NCBI RefSeq assembly: GCF_041242975.1
Contig: NZ_CP162488.1
Span: 4,144,001-4,208,000 of the forward strand
Length of the DNA: 64,000 bases
From: Xanthomonas sp. DAR 35659
GTDB taxonomy: Bacteria > Pseudomonadota > Gammaproteobacteria > Xanthomonadales > Xanthomonadaceae
Direction of reading: 5' to 3'
In this document: positions 1-8,820 of the stretch, piece by piece
Layout of the letters: the number at the start of each line of letters is the position of its first letter
Position numbering within the stretch: position 1 is the first letter of the stretch
Translations under genes and position numbers: made by a program
Notes under the pieces: generated by a model
Told to the model about the DNA's origin: nothing
The model's input: the letters and a program-made list of their open reading frames with translations, nothing else
Database searches by the model: none

Positions 1-1024
1 CCGCATCCATGAAGCCCTGGTGAGCGTCGTCCGGCACCTGGCCCGGGTCGCGGCCGGAGCGGCGCAGCTGCTCGACCTGCTGCGCCAGCATCGAGCGCGC
101 CTCGTTCTCGACCAGGCGCGGCGGCATTTCCACCGACGCGTAGGCGGCGATCAACTGCTCGCCGACCTCGCGACGCAGGCGGTTCATCAGCGCGCCCTTC
201 AGTTCGCGCTCCAGGTTGATGCGGATGTCCTTGCGGAACTGCTCGGCATCGCCGCTCTTCACGCCGAAGCTCTTGATGAACTCCTTGTCCACCTCCGGCA
301 GCACCGGCGCGGCCACATCGACCGCCTTCACGTGCACCTGGACCTGCTTGCCGGCGAACTGCGGCACGCGCCAGTCGGCCGGGAAGTCGACCGTCAGCGT
401 CTTCTCTTCGTCCTTGGACATCCCGACCAGGCCCTGCTCGATCGCCGGGAACATGACGCCCGAGCCGATCACGCTGCTGCCCTTCTCCACGCCCTCGGCC
501 GGCAGACGCTCGTCGCCGACCTGCGACCAGGTTTCCAGGGTCACCAGGTCGCCGTCCTGCGCGGCGCGCCCGGCGGGCTGCCAGGTACGGCGCTGCAGGC
601 GCAGGTTCTCGATCATCTGCTCGATGTCGGCGTCGGTGACCTCGGCGGTGTGGCGGATCACCTGCAGCGTGGACACGTCGATGTCGCCGAAGTCCGGCAC
701 CACTTCGAAGGTCGCCACGAACTGCAGCTCGTTGTCGCCGGCGCGGTCGATGCGCGGATTGCCGGCCAGGCGCAGTTCGTGCTCGCGCACGGCCGAGTCG
801 AAGGTTTCGCGCAGCAGGCCGTCCAGCGCCTCGGCGCGGATCTGCGGCCCGAAGCGCTGCTCGATCACCTTCGGCGGGATCTTGCCCGGACGGAAACCCT
901 TGATCCGCGCGGTGCGCGCGACTTCGCGCAGGCGGCCGCCGATATGGGTTTCCAGACGCTCCTCCGGCAGGGTGAAGGTCAGACGCCGTTCCAGGGTACC
1001 GGTGGTTTCGATCGAAGCTTGCAT
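1..1024 (-). CDS. tig: Trigger factor, ribosome-associated chaperone (3' end outside window)
   Basis: Trigger factor binds the ribosome near the exit tunnel and shelters nascent chains in the cytosol. Reading the minus strand from the ATG at 1024 gives [17 protein letters not shown], the start of the ribosome-binding domain. The signature loop GFRPGKIPP follows at about residues 43-51 (ribosome-docking motif). A central FKBP-like PPIase region and the start of the C-terminal arms follow. The frame stays open to the window edge, so about 341 residues of an expected ~430 are present. An AGGAG Shine-Dalgarno sits about 6 bases before the ATG. In many bacteria tig precedes clpP-clpX-lon, which would lie beyond the left edge. 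The tRNA cluster lies just upstream on the same strand. Confidence 0.95.
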   Translation of the reverse strand, partial: MQASIETTGTLERRLTFTLPEERLETHIGGRLREVARTARIKGFRPGKIPPKVIEQRFGPQIRAEALDGLLRETFDSAVREHELRLAGNPRIDRAGDNELQFVATFEVVPDFGDIDVSTLQVIRHTAEVTDADIEQMIENLRLQRRTWQPAGRAAQDGDLVTLETWSQVGDERLPAEGVEKGSSVIGSGVMFPAIEQGLVGMSKDEEKTLTVDFPADWRVPQFAGKQVQVHVKAVDVAAPVLPEVDKEFIKSFGVKSGDAEQFRKDIRINLERELKGALMNRLRREVGEQLIAAYASVEMPPRLVENEARSMLAQQVEQLRRSGRDPGQVPDDAHQGFMDA

Positions 1025-1237
1025 GTGGACTCCTGCCACCGGGAGCCCACGGCTCTCGGCACGATGTAGAAAAATACGGGTTGACGCGGGCACGGGACGG
1101 CCGCCGCAGCCGGATAGTTTCGCCTATTCCCGCTGTGCCTGCCAGCGCACCCGGTCGGCCGGCGCTGCTGCAGGCCTGGCGTGGCGTGGGTGCGGACGGG
1201 GACTGGGGCGCGGCGGGCCGCGCGAGCGGCGCCAGGA

Positions 1238-1322
1238 TGGTGCGAAAGAGGGGACTCGAACCCCTACGCCTTGCGGCACTGGTACCTAAAACCAGGGCGT
1301 CTACCAATTCCGCCACTTTCGC
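1238..1322 (-). tRNA. tRNA-Leu (anticodon TAG)
   Basis: Minus-strand cloverleaf of 85 nt with a long variable arm, as expected for a class II tRNA. The acceptor stem GCGAAAG/CTTTCGC is perfect, the CCA end is encoded, and the anticodon stem CTGGT/ACCAG encloses TTTAGGT, giving anticodon TAG (reads CUA). It is the last tRNA before tig and is separated from tRNA-Lys by a terminator hairpin. The start of its own transcript is not clear. Confidence 0.95.
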
Positions 1323-1370
1323 GCTGGGAGCGCCACACGCGCCCGCCCGGCATTGTTGCAGGCCAGCCGG

Positions 1371-1410
1371 AAAAGAAAAAGGCACCTGCCGAAGCAGATG
1401 CCTTTTTGTT
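1371..1410 (-). terminator. Bidirectional intrinsic terminator between tRNA-Lys and tRNA-Leu
   Basis: A 9-bp stem (1381-1389 with 1394-1402) is closed by a four-base loop and flanked by A-runs on one side and T-runs on the other, so it can act in both directions. In the minus-strand RNA the loop is UUCG on a C-G closing pair (very stable), and the one irregular pair becomes G-U, whereas the plus-strand RNA would have an A-C mismatch. This suggests the minus-strand tRNA transcript is the selected user. Confidence 0.8.
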
Positions 1411-1411
1411 T

Positions 1412-1487
1412 TGGTGGGCCGTCAAGGATTCGAACCTTGGACCTATTGATTAAGAGTCAACTGCTCTACCAACTGAGCTAACGGCCC
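1412..1487 (-). tRNA. tRNA-Lys (anticodon CTT)
   Basis: 76-nt minus-strand cloverleaf. The acceptor stem is GGGCCGT/ACGGCCC and CCA is encoded. The anticodon stem GTTGA/TCAAT encloses CTCTTAA, so the anticodon is CTT (reads AAG), the preferred Lys codon in a high-GC genome. It has its own promoter just upstream (1504-1532) and a terminator just downstream. Confidence 0.95.
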
Positions 1488-1503
1488 TGAAACTGAGTCG
1501 CAC

Positions 1504-1532
1504 ATTCTATGTGCTTTTTTGCTTCGTTGCAA
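1504..1532 (-). promoter_or_regulatory. Sigma-70 promoter for tRNA-Lys
   Basis: On the minus strand, TTGCAA (1527-1532) and TAGAAT (1504-1509) are separated by exactly 17 bases in an AT-rich island of an otherwise GC-rich region. Position and spacing fit a strong sigma-70 promoter serving tRNA-Lys separately from the upstream tRNA genes. Confidence 0.65.
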
Positions 1533-1563
1533 CACCCCGCGAAACATCGGGTCACACAATCAA

Positions 1564-1640
1564 TGGGGTGGCTGAGGGGACTCGAACCCCCGACATCTGG
1601 AATCACAATCCAGTACTCTAACCAGCTGAGCTACAGCCAC
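1564..1640 (-). tRNA. tRNA-His (anticodon GTG)
   Basis: 77-nt minus-strand cloverleaf starting GTGGCTG with an encoded CCA end. The loop TTGTGAT lies between CTGGA and TCCAG, giving anticodon GTG. The discriminator base is C, usual for bacterial tRNA-His. It is third in the Pro-Arg-His order of the co-oriented cluster. Confidence 0.95.
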
Positions 1641-1676
1641 CATTGAAACCTTGCATCTCCCGCCCGGCGCCGGTGT

Positions 1677-1753
1677 TGGCGCGCCCGACAGGAATCGAAC
1701 CTGTAACCCCCGACTTAGAAGGTCGGTGCTCTATCCGGTTGAGCTACGGGCGC
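1677..1753 (-). tRNA. tRNA-Arg (anticodon TCT)
   Basis: 77-nt minus-strand cloverleaf with acceptor stem GCGCCCG/CGGGCGC and encoded CCA. The anticodon stem CCGAC/GTCGG encloses CTTCTAA, so the anticodon is TCT (reads AGA, a rare codon here). Confidence 0.95.
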
Positions 1754-1797
1754 CCGGGCCGGATTGTCGCATTCCTCTCCGCCATTGGGCATCGGAT

Positions 1798-1874
1798 TGG
1801 TCGGGGTAGAGGGATTCGAACCCCCGACATCCTGCTCCCAAAGCAGGCGCGCTACCAGACTGCGCTATACCCCG
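1798..1874 (-). tRNA. tRNA-Pro (anticodon TGG)
   Basis: 77-nt minus-strand cloverleaf with acceptor stem CGGGGTA/TACCCCG and encoded CCA. The loop TTTGGGA gives anticodon TGG. It is the first gene of the tRNA cluster, about 40 bases downstream of a clear promoter (1914-1942). Confidence 0.95.
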
Positions 1875-1913
1875 GCGGAACATCCCTCGCGACCGAGGCC
1901 GGAAAGGTCGGCT

Positions 1914-1942
1914 ATTGTGGGAAGCTCGCGCTCCGCTGTCAA
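1914..1942 (-). promoter_or_regulatory. Sigma-70 promoter of the tRNA-Pro-Arg-His cluster
   Basis: On the minus strand a perfect -35 box TTGACA (1937-1942) is followed after 17 bases by CACAAT (1914-1919). The bases just after the -10 box are GC-rich (AGCCGAC), like the discriminators of stringently controlled stable-RNA promoters; that regulation is inferred. The first tRNA starts about 40 bases downstream. Confidence 0.75.
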
Positions 1943-2028
1943 CGGCACATCGCACGACCGATGCCTGCGCTATGCTCGCCACTTGCGGCCGATGATGGCC
2001 AATCGTCTTTATTACAGGGAGAAACAGC

Positions 2029-2805
2029 ATGATCCGCAGCGGCAACCCCGCCTTGAAGGAATCCACCTTCCTCGACCTCGGCAGCGGCGCCGTCGTTTCG
2101 CGCGACGGCGAGGCGATGACCCTGAACGGCACCGTGCACAAGACCGGCGCGCTGTTGCTGCTGACCTTGCTGACCGCGGTGTTCGCCTGGAGCCAGTCGA
2201 TCTCGATCGATGGCGCCGGCAACGAAACGATCGCGCCGGGCATCATCGGCTACGTGCTGGGCGGCGCCTTCGGCGGTTTCATCCTGGCGCTGATCACCAC
2301 CTTCAAGAAGACCTGGGCGCCGATCACCGCGCCGCTGTACGCGCTGGTGGAAGGCTTCTTCCTCGGCTCGATCTCGGCGATGTACGAAGTGCGCTTCAAC
2401 GGCATCGTGCTGCAGGCGGTGCTGCTGACCTTCGGCACCCTGTTCGCGCTGCTGTTCGCCTACCGCAGCGGGATGATCAAGGCCACCGAGAATTTCAAGC
2501 TGGGCGTGGTCGCGGCCACCGGCGGCATCGCCCTGGTGTACCTGGCGACCATCGTGCTCGGGTTCTTCAATATCCAGATCCCCTACATCCACGCCTCCGG
2601 CACGGTCGGCATCCTGTTCAGCCTGTTCGTGGTGGTGGTGGCGGCACTGAACCTGGTGCTGGACTTCGACTTCATCGAAAGCGGCGTGGAGCAAGGCGCG
2701 CCGAAGTACATGGAGTGGTACGGCGCGTTCGGGCTGATGGTCACGCTGGTGTGGCTGTACATCGAGTTCCTGCGCTTGCTGTCGAAGCTGCAGTCGAGGA
2801 ACTGA
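2029..2805 (+). CDS. Bax inhibitor-1/YccA family integral membrane protein
   Basis: A 258-residue polytopic membrane protein. After a polar N-terminus of about 40 residues there are roughly seven hydrophobic segments (for example around 45-60, 74-92, 103-120, 127-145, 160-178, 190-210 and 230-250), the pattern of the Bax inhibitor-1/YccA family. In E. coli YccA modulates the FtsH protease; some relatives leak calcium. Neither role can be shown here. The ATG is preceded by AGGGAG six bases upstream. The gene stands alone between the tRNA cluster (divergent) and the isocitrate dehydrogenase gene (convergent), with a shared terminator downstream and a short GGGAATCGG-type repeat after the stop. 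Confidence 0.85.
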   Translation: MIRSGNPALKESTFLDLGSGAVVSRDGEAMTLNGTVHKTGALLLLTLLTAVFAWSQSISIDGAGNETIAPGIIGYVLGGAFGGFILALITTFKKTWAPITAPLYALVEGFFLGSISAMYEVRFNGIVLQAVLLTFGTLFALLFAYRSGMIKATENFKLGVVAATGGIALVYLATIVLGFFNIQIPYIHASGTVGILFSLFVVVVAALNLVLDFDFIESGVEQGAPKYMEWYGAFGLMVTLVWLYIEFLRLLSKLQSRN

Positions 2806-2895
2806 GCCGGGAGTCGGGAATCGGGAGTGGGGAATCGCAAGCGCGGCGCCCCGCGATCGGTGGCTACATGGCTTCCGACAAACTTCCGAGCAAAA

Positions 2896-2926
2896 GAAAG
2901 GGCGCCTGAGGCGCCCTTTCTTTTTT
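2896..2926. terminator. Bidirectional intrinsic terminator
   Basis: An 11-bp perfect stem (2896-2906 with 2910-2920), a three-base TGA loop and a run of T after it. It has an A-rich flank on the other side. It separates the YccA-family gene from the convergent isocitrate dehydrogenase gene and can serve both. Confidence 0.85.
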
Positions 2927-2943
2927 GCGATCTTCCGGCGCGC

Positions 2944-3951
2944 TCAGAGGCGGCTGGCGATGGCCTTGGCGAAGCCCATGGTGTTGCCGCTGCCGCCCAG
3001 GTCCGGGGTCAGCCCGTCCTTGGCTTCCAGCGTGGCGACGATGGCGTTGCGCAGGCGCTCGGCGTTCTGCGGCTGGCCGACGTGGTCCAGCAGCTGCGCC
3101 GCGCCCAGCAGCAGCGCGCACGGGTTGGCCTTGCCCTGCCCGGCGATGTCCGGGGCCGAGCCGTGCACCGCTTCGAAGATGGCCGCGTCCACGCCGATGT
3201 TGGCGCCCGGCGCAAGGCCCAGGCCGCCGACCAGGCCGGCGCACAGGTCCGACAGGATGTCGCCGAACAGGTTGGTGGTGACGATGACGTCGAACTGCTC
3301 CGGGCGCATTACCAGCTGCATGCACGCGTTGTCGACGATCATTTCCTGGAACTCGATCTCCGGGTAGTTGGCCGCCACTTCGCGCGCCACCTTCAGGAAC
3401 AGGCCCGAGGTCGACTTGATGATGTTGGCCTTGTGCACCGCGGTGACCTTCTTGCGGCCGGTCGCGCGGGCCAGGTCGAAGGCGTAGCGGACGATGCGCT
3501 CGGAGCCCTTGCGGGTCACCTTGGCCATCGACACCGCGGTCTCGCCGTCGGCCGACACTTCCTGGCCTTCGCTCAGGTAGGCGCCTTCGGTGTTCTCGCG
3601 CACGGTGATCAGGTCCACGCCGGCGCCGAAGCGCGACTTGGTGTTCGGGAACGACTTGGCCGGACGCACGTTGGCGTACAGGTCGAACTGGCGACGCATG
3701 GCCACGTTGATCGAGCTGAAGCCCTCGCCCACCGGCGTGGTCAGCGGGCTCTTCAGCGCGATCTTGTTCTTGCGGATCGAGTCCAGGGTGGCGGCCGGCA
3801 ACAGGTCGCCGTGCTTTTCCAGGGCGACCAGGCCGGCGTCGGCGTATTCGTAGGTCAGCCCGGCGTTCAGCGCGTCGAGCACGAACAGCGTGGCGTCCAT
3901 GATCTCGGGGCCGATGCCATCGCCACGGATGACCGTGATTGTCTGCGTCAT
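2944..3951 (-). CDS. NAD-dependent isocitrate dehydrogenase-type enzyme
   Basis: Beta-decarboxylating dehydrogenase of 335 residues, the size of the single-domain NAD-type isocitrate/isopropylmalate/homoisocitrate family. It would oxidise isocitrate to 2-oxoglutarate in the TCA cycle. The phosphate/substrate loop S80-I-N82 with R86, then R96 and R118 in TVRENTEG, matches the Ser-x-Asn-Arg pattern of isocitrate dehydrogenases. Lys in [10 protein letters not shown] and Asp residues in IVDNACMQ and GDILSDLC fit the catalytic and metal sites. [15 protein letters not shown] is the nucleotide-binding signature. A homoisocitrate or tartrate dehydrogenase role is not excluded from sequence alone. The ATG has only a weak Shine-Dalgarno. 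It ends against the terminator shared with the YccA-family gene. Confidence 0.88.
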   Translation of the reverse strand: MTQTITVIRGDGIGPEIMDATLFVLDALNAGLTYEYADAGLVALEKHGDLLPAATLDSIRKNKIALKSPLTTPVGEGFSSINVAMRRQFDLYANVRPAKSFPNTKSRFGAGVDLITVRENTEGAYLSEGQEVSADGETAVSMAKVTRKGSERIVRYAFDLARATGRKKVTAVHKANIIKSTSGLFLKVAREVAANYPEIEFQEMIVDNACMQLVMRPEQFDVIVTTNLFGDILSDLCAGLVGGLGLAPGANIGVDAAIFEAVHGSAPDIAGQGKANPCALLLGAAQLLDHVGQPQNAERLRNAIVATLEAKDGLTPDLGGSGNTMGFAKAIASRL

Positions 3952-4130
3952 AGGAGTGCGGTTTCCGTACAGAGGGGGAGCGCGCCGACCGGAAGCCCGG
4001 GGTGCTGGCGCAAGGAGGTTTCACCGGTAATTATGCCCGAAGCCGGTGAAGGCTCCCAAACCGAGGCGGGCGCAAAACGCGGCACGCCGCCCGCAGGCGG
4101 CGTGCATCGGGGCCGACCGGCTGCGCCGGA

Positions 4131-4538
4131 TCAGGCGTGCGCGTGCTCGGCCGGCGCGGCGGCGGCGCCCTCCTCGAGCTTGTCGAGGAAATCCACCGCC
4201 CGGCGTAGATGCGGGATCACGATCGAACCGCCCACCACCAGGCCCACCGAGAAGGTCTCGAAGAACTCGTCGCGCTGCACCCCGGCCTCCTTGCACTGGG
4301 CCACGTGGTAGCTGATGCAGTCGTCGCAGCGCAGCACCAGCGAGGCGACCAGGCCGAGCAGTTCCTTGGTCTTCACGTCCAGCGCGCCGGCCTGGTAGGT
4401 CTGGGTGTCGAGCGCGAAGAAGCGCCGCACCACCTGGTTCGGCTCGGCCAGGATGCGCTGGTTCATGCGCTGGCGGAACTCGGTGAATTCGCGCACCCGG
4501 TCCTGCCCGTCGCCGCCGTCGCCGCCGGCAGCGCTCAT
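4131..4538 (-). CDS. AhpD-like carboxymuconolactone decarboxylase family protein
   Basis: 135 residues, all-helical AhpD/CMD fold. C71-D-D-C74 followed by H78 is the redox CxxC...H signature of AhpD-type peroxidatic or disulfide-exchange proteins, so a thiol role is more likely than decarboxylation. The N-terminus is Gly/Asp-rich and the tail Ala/His-rich. Its start overlaps the stop of the glutaredoxin gene by four bases (ATGA), so the two are translationally coupled. Pairing a CxxC AhpD-like protein with a glutaredoxin suggests the glutaredoxin reduces it; this is inference. Confidence 0.85.
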   Translation of the reverse strand: MSAAGGDGGDGQDRVREFTEFRQRMNQRILAEPNQVVRRFFALDTQTYQAGALDVKTKELLGLVASLVLRCDDCISYHVAQCKEAGVQRDEFFETFSVGLVVGGSIVIPHLRRAVDFLDKLEEGAAAAPAEHAHA

Positions 4539-4846
4539 GCCCGGGCCTCCGGGGCCTGGCCGTCGAGCAGCGGCTCCAGCTTGCCGGCGCGGTGCAGCGC
4601 CATCATGTCGTCGTAGCCGCCGACGTGGGTCTCGCCGACGAAGATCTGCGGCACGCTGGTGCGGCGCGCCAGCGCGACCATCTTCTCGCGCTCGGCCGGG
4701 TCCAGGTCGATGCGCACCTCGGTCCAGCTGCGGCCCTTGCTCTTGAGGAAGTTCTTGGCCGCCACGCAGTAGGGGCAGATCGCGGTGGAGTACAGGGTGA
4801 TCGGCGGGCCGCCGGCCTGGCCGCCGTCGGCGGGGTGGGTGTCCAT
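4535..4846 (-). CDS. grxC: Glutaredoxin (dithiol, CPYC type)
   Basis: Small thiol-disulfide oxidoreductase using glutathione. C24-P-Y-C27 is the dithiol active site. TSVPQIFVGETHVGGYDD supplies the cis-Pro (TVP-type) loop and the GG glutathione-binding turn. The chosen ATG (4846) has GGAG six bases upstream; an in-frame ATG ten codons earlier (4876) lacks such a site. About 103 residues, with an 11-residue extra N-terminus compared with E. coli Grx3. It overlaps the AhpD-like gene by four bases and precedes it in the operon. The symbol is by family resemblance. Confidence 0.88.
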   Translation of the reverse strand: MDTHPADGGQAGGPPITLYSTAICPYCVAAKNFLKSKGRSWTEVRIDLDPAEREKMVALARRTSVPQIFVGETHVGGYDDMMALHRAGKLEPLLDGQAPEARA

Positions 4847-4996
4847 GGGAAACTCCGGGCGCTGTCTGAGGTCCAAACCACTATGGTAGCGGCTGGGTGG
4901 ATTTTCGAGTCCGCTGCCGCAACACTGCGGATTACCCCGGATTCACCCGTCGTTGCGCCCGCCGCCGCGGCGGTCCGCCTTCTCCTGGAGCCTGCC

Positions 4997-6646
4997 TTGC
5001 GCCCGTTGCCGCTTGCCTTCGCTATCACCCTGGCGACCGCCCTCGCCACCGCGCCGGCGCCGGCGCAGGAGAACAAGCTGCCGGACATCGGCTCCTCGGC
5101 CGGCGAACTGCTGACCCCGGCGCGGCAGGCCGAGTACGGCCGGATGATGCTGGCCGAACTGCGCAACTACGACTACGTGCTGGACGACCCGCTGCTCGGC
5201 GACTGGCTGCAGACCATGGGCACCCGACTCGGCGCCAACAGCGACCAGCCGCAGCAGACGTTCACCTTCTTCATGCTGCGCGACCGCCAGATCAACGCCT
5301 TCGCCACCCTGGGCGGCTATGTCGCGGTCAACGCCGGGCTGGTGCTGACCGCCGAGCGCGAGGACGAGGTGGCGGCGGTGCTGTCGCACGAGATCGCCCA
5401 CGTCACCCAGCAGCACGTACTGCGCGGGGTGGAGCGGGCGCAGCGCGACCAGGTGCCGATCCTGCTCGGCATGCTCGCCGCGGTGATCGCCGCGCAGCAG
5501 GCCGGCGGCCGCTCCAGCGGCGACGCCACCCAGGCGGCGATCGCCAGCGGCCTGGGGCTGATGCAGCAGCGCCAGATCGACTACACCCGCTCCAACGAAT
5601 CGGAAGCCGACCGCCTGGGCATCCGCACCCTGGCGCGCAGCGGCTACGACGTGGATGCGATGGCCGGCTTCTTCGAGCGCATGTCTCTGGCGATGCGCGG
5701 CAACCAGGGCGGCTACAGCACGCCCGACTACCTGATGACCCACCCGGTCACCACCACCCGCATCAGCGAGGCGCGGCAGCGCGCCGAGCAGATGAAGAAG
5801 AACACGGTGACCCTGACCACGCGCGTGCCCGGCGGCAGCCTGGAGGAGCGAGTCGATCCCAACGACGTGTCGCTGAGCCAGCCGCTGGGCGCGCCCAGCA
5901 ATCCGCTGCTGCCCGGCAGCCTGCAGTTGCCGTTCGACACCGGCGCGCGCGGCGGCAGCGGCCAGTTCGACTGGGCCCGCGAGCGCCTGCGGGTCCTCAG
6001 CGCCAACACCCCGGCCGACGCGGTGCGCGAGTACGAAGGCCTGCGCCAGGGCAGCAAGCAGGGCCTCAGCGACGCCCAGCGCTATGGCCTGGCGCTGGCC
6101 CGGCTGCGCGGCGGTGGCAGCCCACAGGACGCGGCCAAGGCGCTGGAGGAACTGCTGCAGGCGCACCCGGACAGCTGGTGGCTGGGCCTGGCGGTGGCCG
6201 AGGCCGAATCGCGCACCGGGCGCGTGCAGCAGGCCAACCAGCGCTTCGACGCGCTGCTCAAGCGCCTGCCCAGCAACCGCGCGGTCGCGCTGACCTACGC
6301 CTCGGCACTGAACGAACAAGGCGGCCGCGCCGCCGGCCAGCGCGCGCAGGCGGTGTTGCGGCCGTTGCTGGGCACGGCGGCCGACGATCCGGTGTTCCAG
6401 CGCACCTTCGCCCGCGCCTGCGAACTGGCCGGGGACGGCAACCGCGCCGGCGAAGCCTATGCCGAGGCCGCCTACCTGAACGGCCGCCCGGAACAGGCGC
6501 TGATCCAGCTGAACAACCTGAAGAAGCGCCAGGACCTGGACTACGTCGCCCGCGCCCGCATCGATGCGCGCATCGCCGCGATCACCCCCACGGTGCTGGA
6601 ACTGCGCCGCCAGGGCGTACAGGACCCGGACGTGAAACAGCGCTGA
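4997..6646 (+). CDS. bepA: Periplasmic M48 metalloprotease with TPR tail (BepA-like)
   Basis: BepA-type proteases are periplasmic, degrade misassembled outer-membrane proteins and assist BAM and LPS-transport assembly. Reading from TTG 4997 (CTGGAG six bases upstream) gives a signal peptide ending near APAPAQ, residues 1-24, and 549 residues in total. HEIAH at about 131-135 is the zinc site, and NESEADRLG (about 200) supplies the third ligand. The C-terminal 250 residues are Ala/Leu-rich helical repeats, consistent with TPRs. An ATG start is not available near the signal peptide, so the TTG start is an inference. The gene is divergent from the glutaredoxin operon and lies about 85 bases before phoB. 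Confidence 0.87.
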   Translation: MRPLPLAFAITLATALATAPAPAQENKLPDIGSSAGELLTPARQAEYGRMMLAELRNYDYVLDDPLLGDWLQTMGTRLGANSDQPQQTFTFFMLRDRQINAFATLGGYVAVNAGLVLTAEREDEVAAVLSHEIAHVTQQHVLRGVERAQRDQVPILLGMLAAVIAAQQAGGRSSGDATQAAIASGLGLMQQRQIDYTRSNESEADRLGIRTLARSGYDVDAMAGFFERMSLAMRGNQGGYSTPDYLMTHPVTTTRISEARQRAEQMKKNTVTLTTRVPGGSLEERVDPNDVSLSQPLGAPSNPLLPGSLQLPFDTGARGGSGQFDWARERLRVLSANTPADAVREYEGLRQGSKQGLSDAQRYGLALARLRGGGSPQDAAKALEELLQAHPDSWWLGLAVAEAESRTGRVQQANQRFDALLKRLPSNRAVALTYASALNEQGGRAAGQRAQAVLRPLLGTAADDPVFQRTFARACELAGDGNRAGEAYAEAAYLNGRPEQALIQLNNLKKRQDLDYVARARIDARIAAITPTVLELRRQGVQDPDVKQR

Positions 6647-6662
6647 AACGCCCTACCGCGGG

Positions 6663-6691
6663 GCGTCACCGAATCGTAATAAAACCGTAGT
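6663..6691 (+). promoter_or_regulatory. Candidate Pho box upstream of phoB
   Basis: Three consecutive 7-base half-sites, GCGTCAC, TCGTAAT and CCGTAGT, repeat with an 11-base period and A-rich 4-base spacers (CGAA, AAAA), the architecture of PhoB-binding Pho boxes. They start about 68 bases before the phoB start codon. Half-site match to the E. coli consensus (TGTCA core) is partial, so phoB autoregulation is only suggested. Confidence 0.45.
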
Positions 6692-6730
6692 CTACTGGCG
6701 GCCTCTCCTCCCAGTCCCCACGGTGCCGTC

Positions 6731-7420
6731 GTGCAGAAACGCATCCTGATCGTCGACGACGAACCCGCCATCCGCGACATGGTGGCGTTCGCCTTGCGCA
6801 AGGGCGACTTCGAACCGGTCCATGCCGGCGACGCGCGCGAAGCGCAGACCTCCATCGCCGACCGCGTGCCCGACCTGATCCTGCTGGACTGGATGCTGCC
6901 CGGCACCAGCGGCCTGGAACTGGCCCGGCGCTGGCGCAAGGATGCGATGACCCGCGAGGTGCCGATCATCATGCTGACCGCGCGCGGCGAAGAGAACGAC
7001 CGCGTCGGCGGCCTGGAAGCCGGCGTGGACGATTACGTGGTCAAGCCGTTCTCGGCGCGCGAGCTGCTGGCGCGGATCCGCGCGGTGATGCGCCGCACCC
7101 GCGAGGACGACGAGGACGGCAGCGTCTCGGTCGGCAGTCTGCGCATCGACGGCGCCGCGCACCGCGTGTTCGCCGGCGACGCGCCGGTGCCGATCGGCCC
7201 CACCGAGTACCGCCTGCTGCACTTCTTCATGACCCATCCCGAGCGCGTCTACAGCCGCGCGCAGTTGCTCGACCACGTCTGGGGCGGCAGCGTCTACGTC
7301 GAGGAGCGCACCATCGACGTGCACATCCGCCGCCTGCGCAAGACCCTGGAACCGTTCGCGGTGGAGAACATGGTGCAGACGGTGCGCGGCTCCGGCTATC
7401 GCTTCTCCTCGTCCATCTGA
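6731..7420 (+). CDS. phoB: Phosphate-regulon response regulator PhoB
   Basis: OmpR/PhoB-class regulator of 229 residues. The receiver domain (1-120) has acidic residues D9-D10, phosphoacceptor D53 in LLDWMLPG, T83 and K105 in DDYVVKPF. The C-terminal winged helix (about 130-229) includes RVYSRAQLLDHVWGG and the recognition-helix region RTIDVHIRRLRK. It starts at GTG. When phosphorylated by PhoR under phosphate limitation it would activate phosphate-uptake and polyphosphate genes. The next genes are phoR, ppk and ppx on the same strand, so the local operon ties sensing to polyphosphate metabolism. Confidence 0.95.
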   Translation: MQKRILIVDDEPAIRDMVAFALRKGDFEPVHAGDAREAQTSIADRVPDLILLDWMLPGTSGLELARRWRKDAMTREVPIIMLTARGEENDRVGGLEAGVDDYVVKPFSARELLARIRAVMRRTREDDEDGSVSVGSLRIDGAAHRVFAGDAPVPIGPTEYRLLHFFMTHPERVYSRAQLLDHVWGGSVYVEERTIDVHIRRLRKTLEPFAVENMVQTVRGSGYRFSSSI

Positions 7421-7483
7421 TTGCCGTCGTTGCCTGCTATAAACGGCGCACGGACAGTTCCATTGCGACAGAGCGCGCCCCCG

Positions 7484-8809
<1,326 letters not shown>

Positions 8810-8820
8810 CGAGTATCGCC

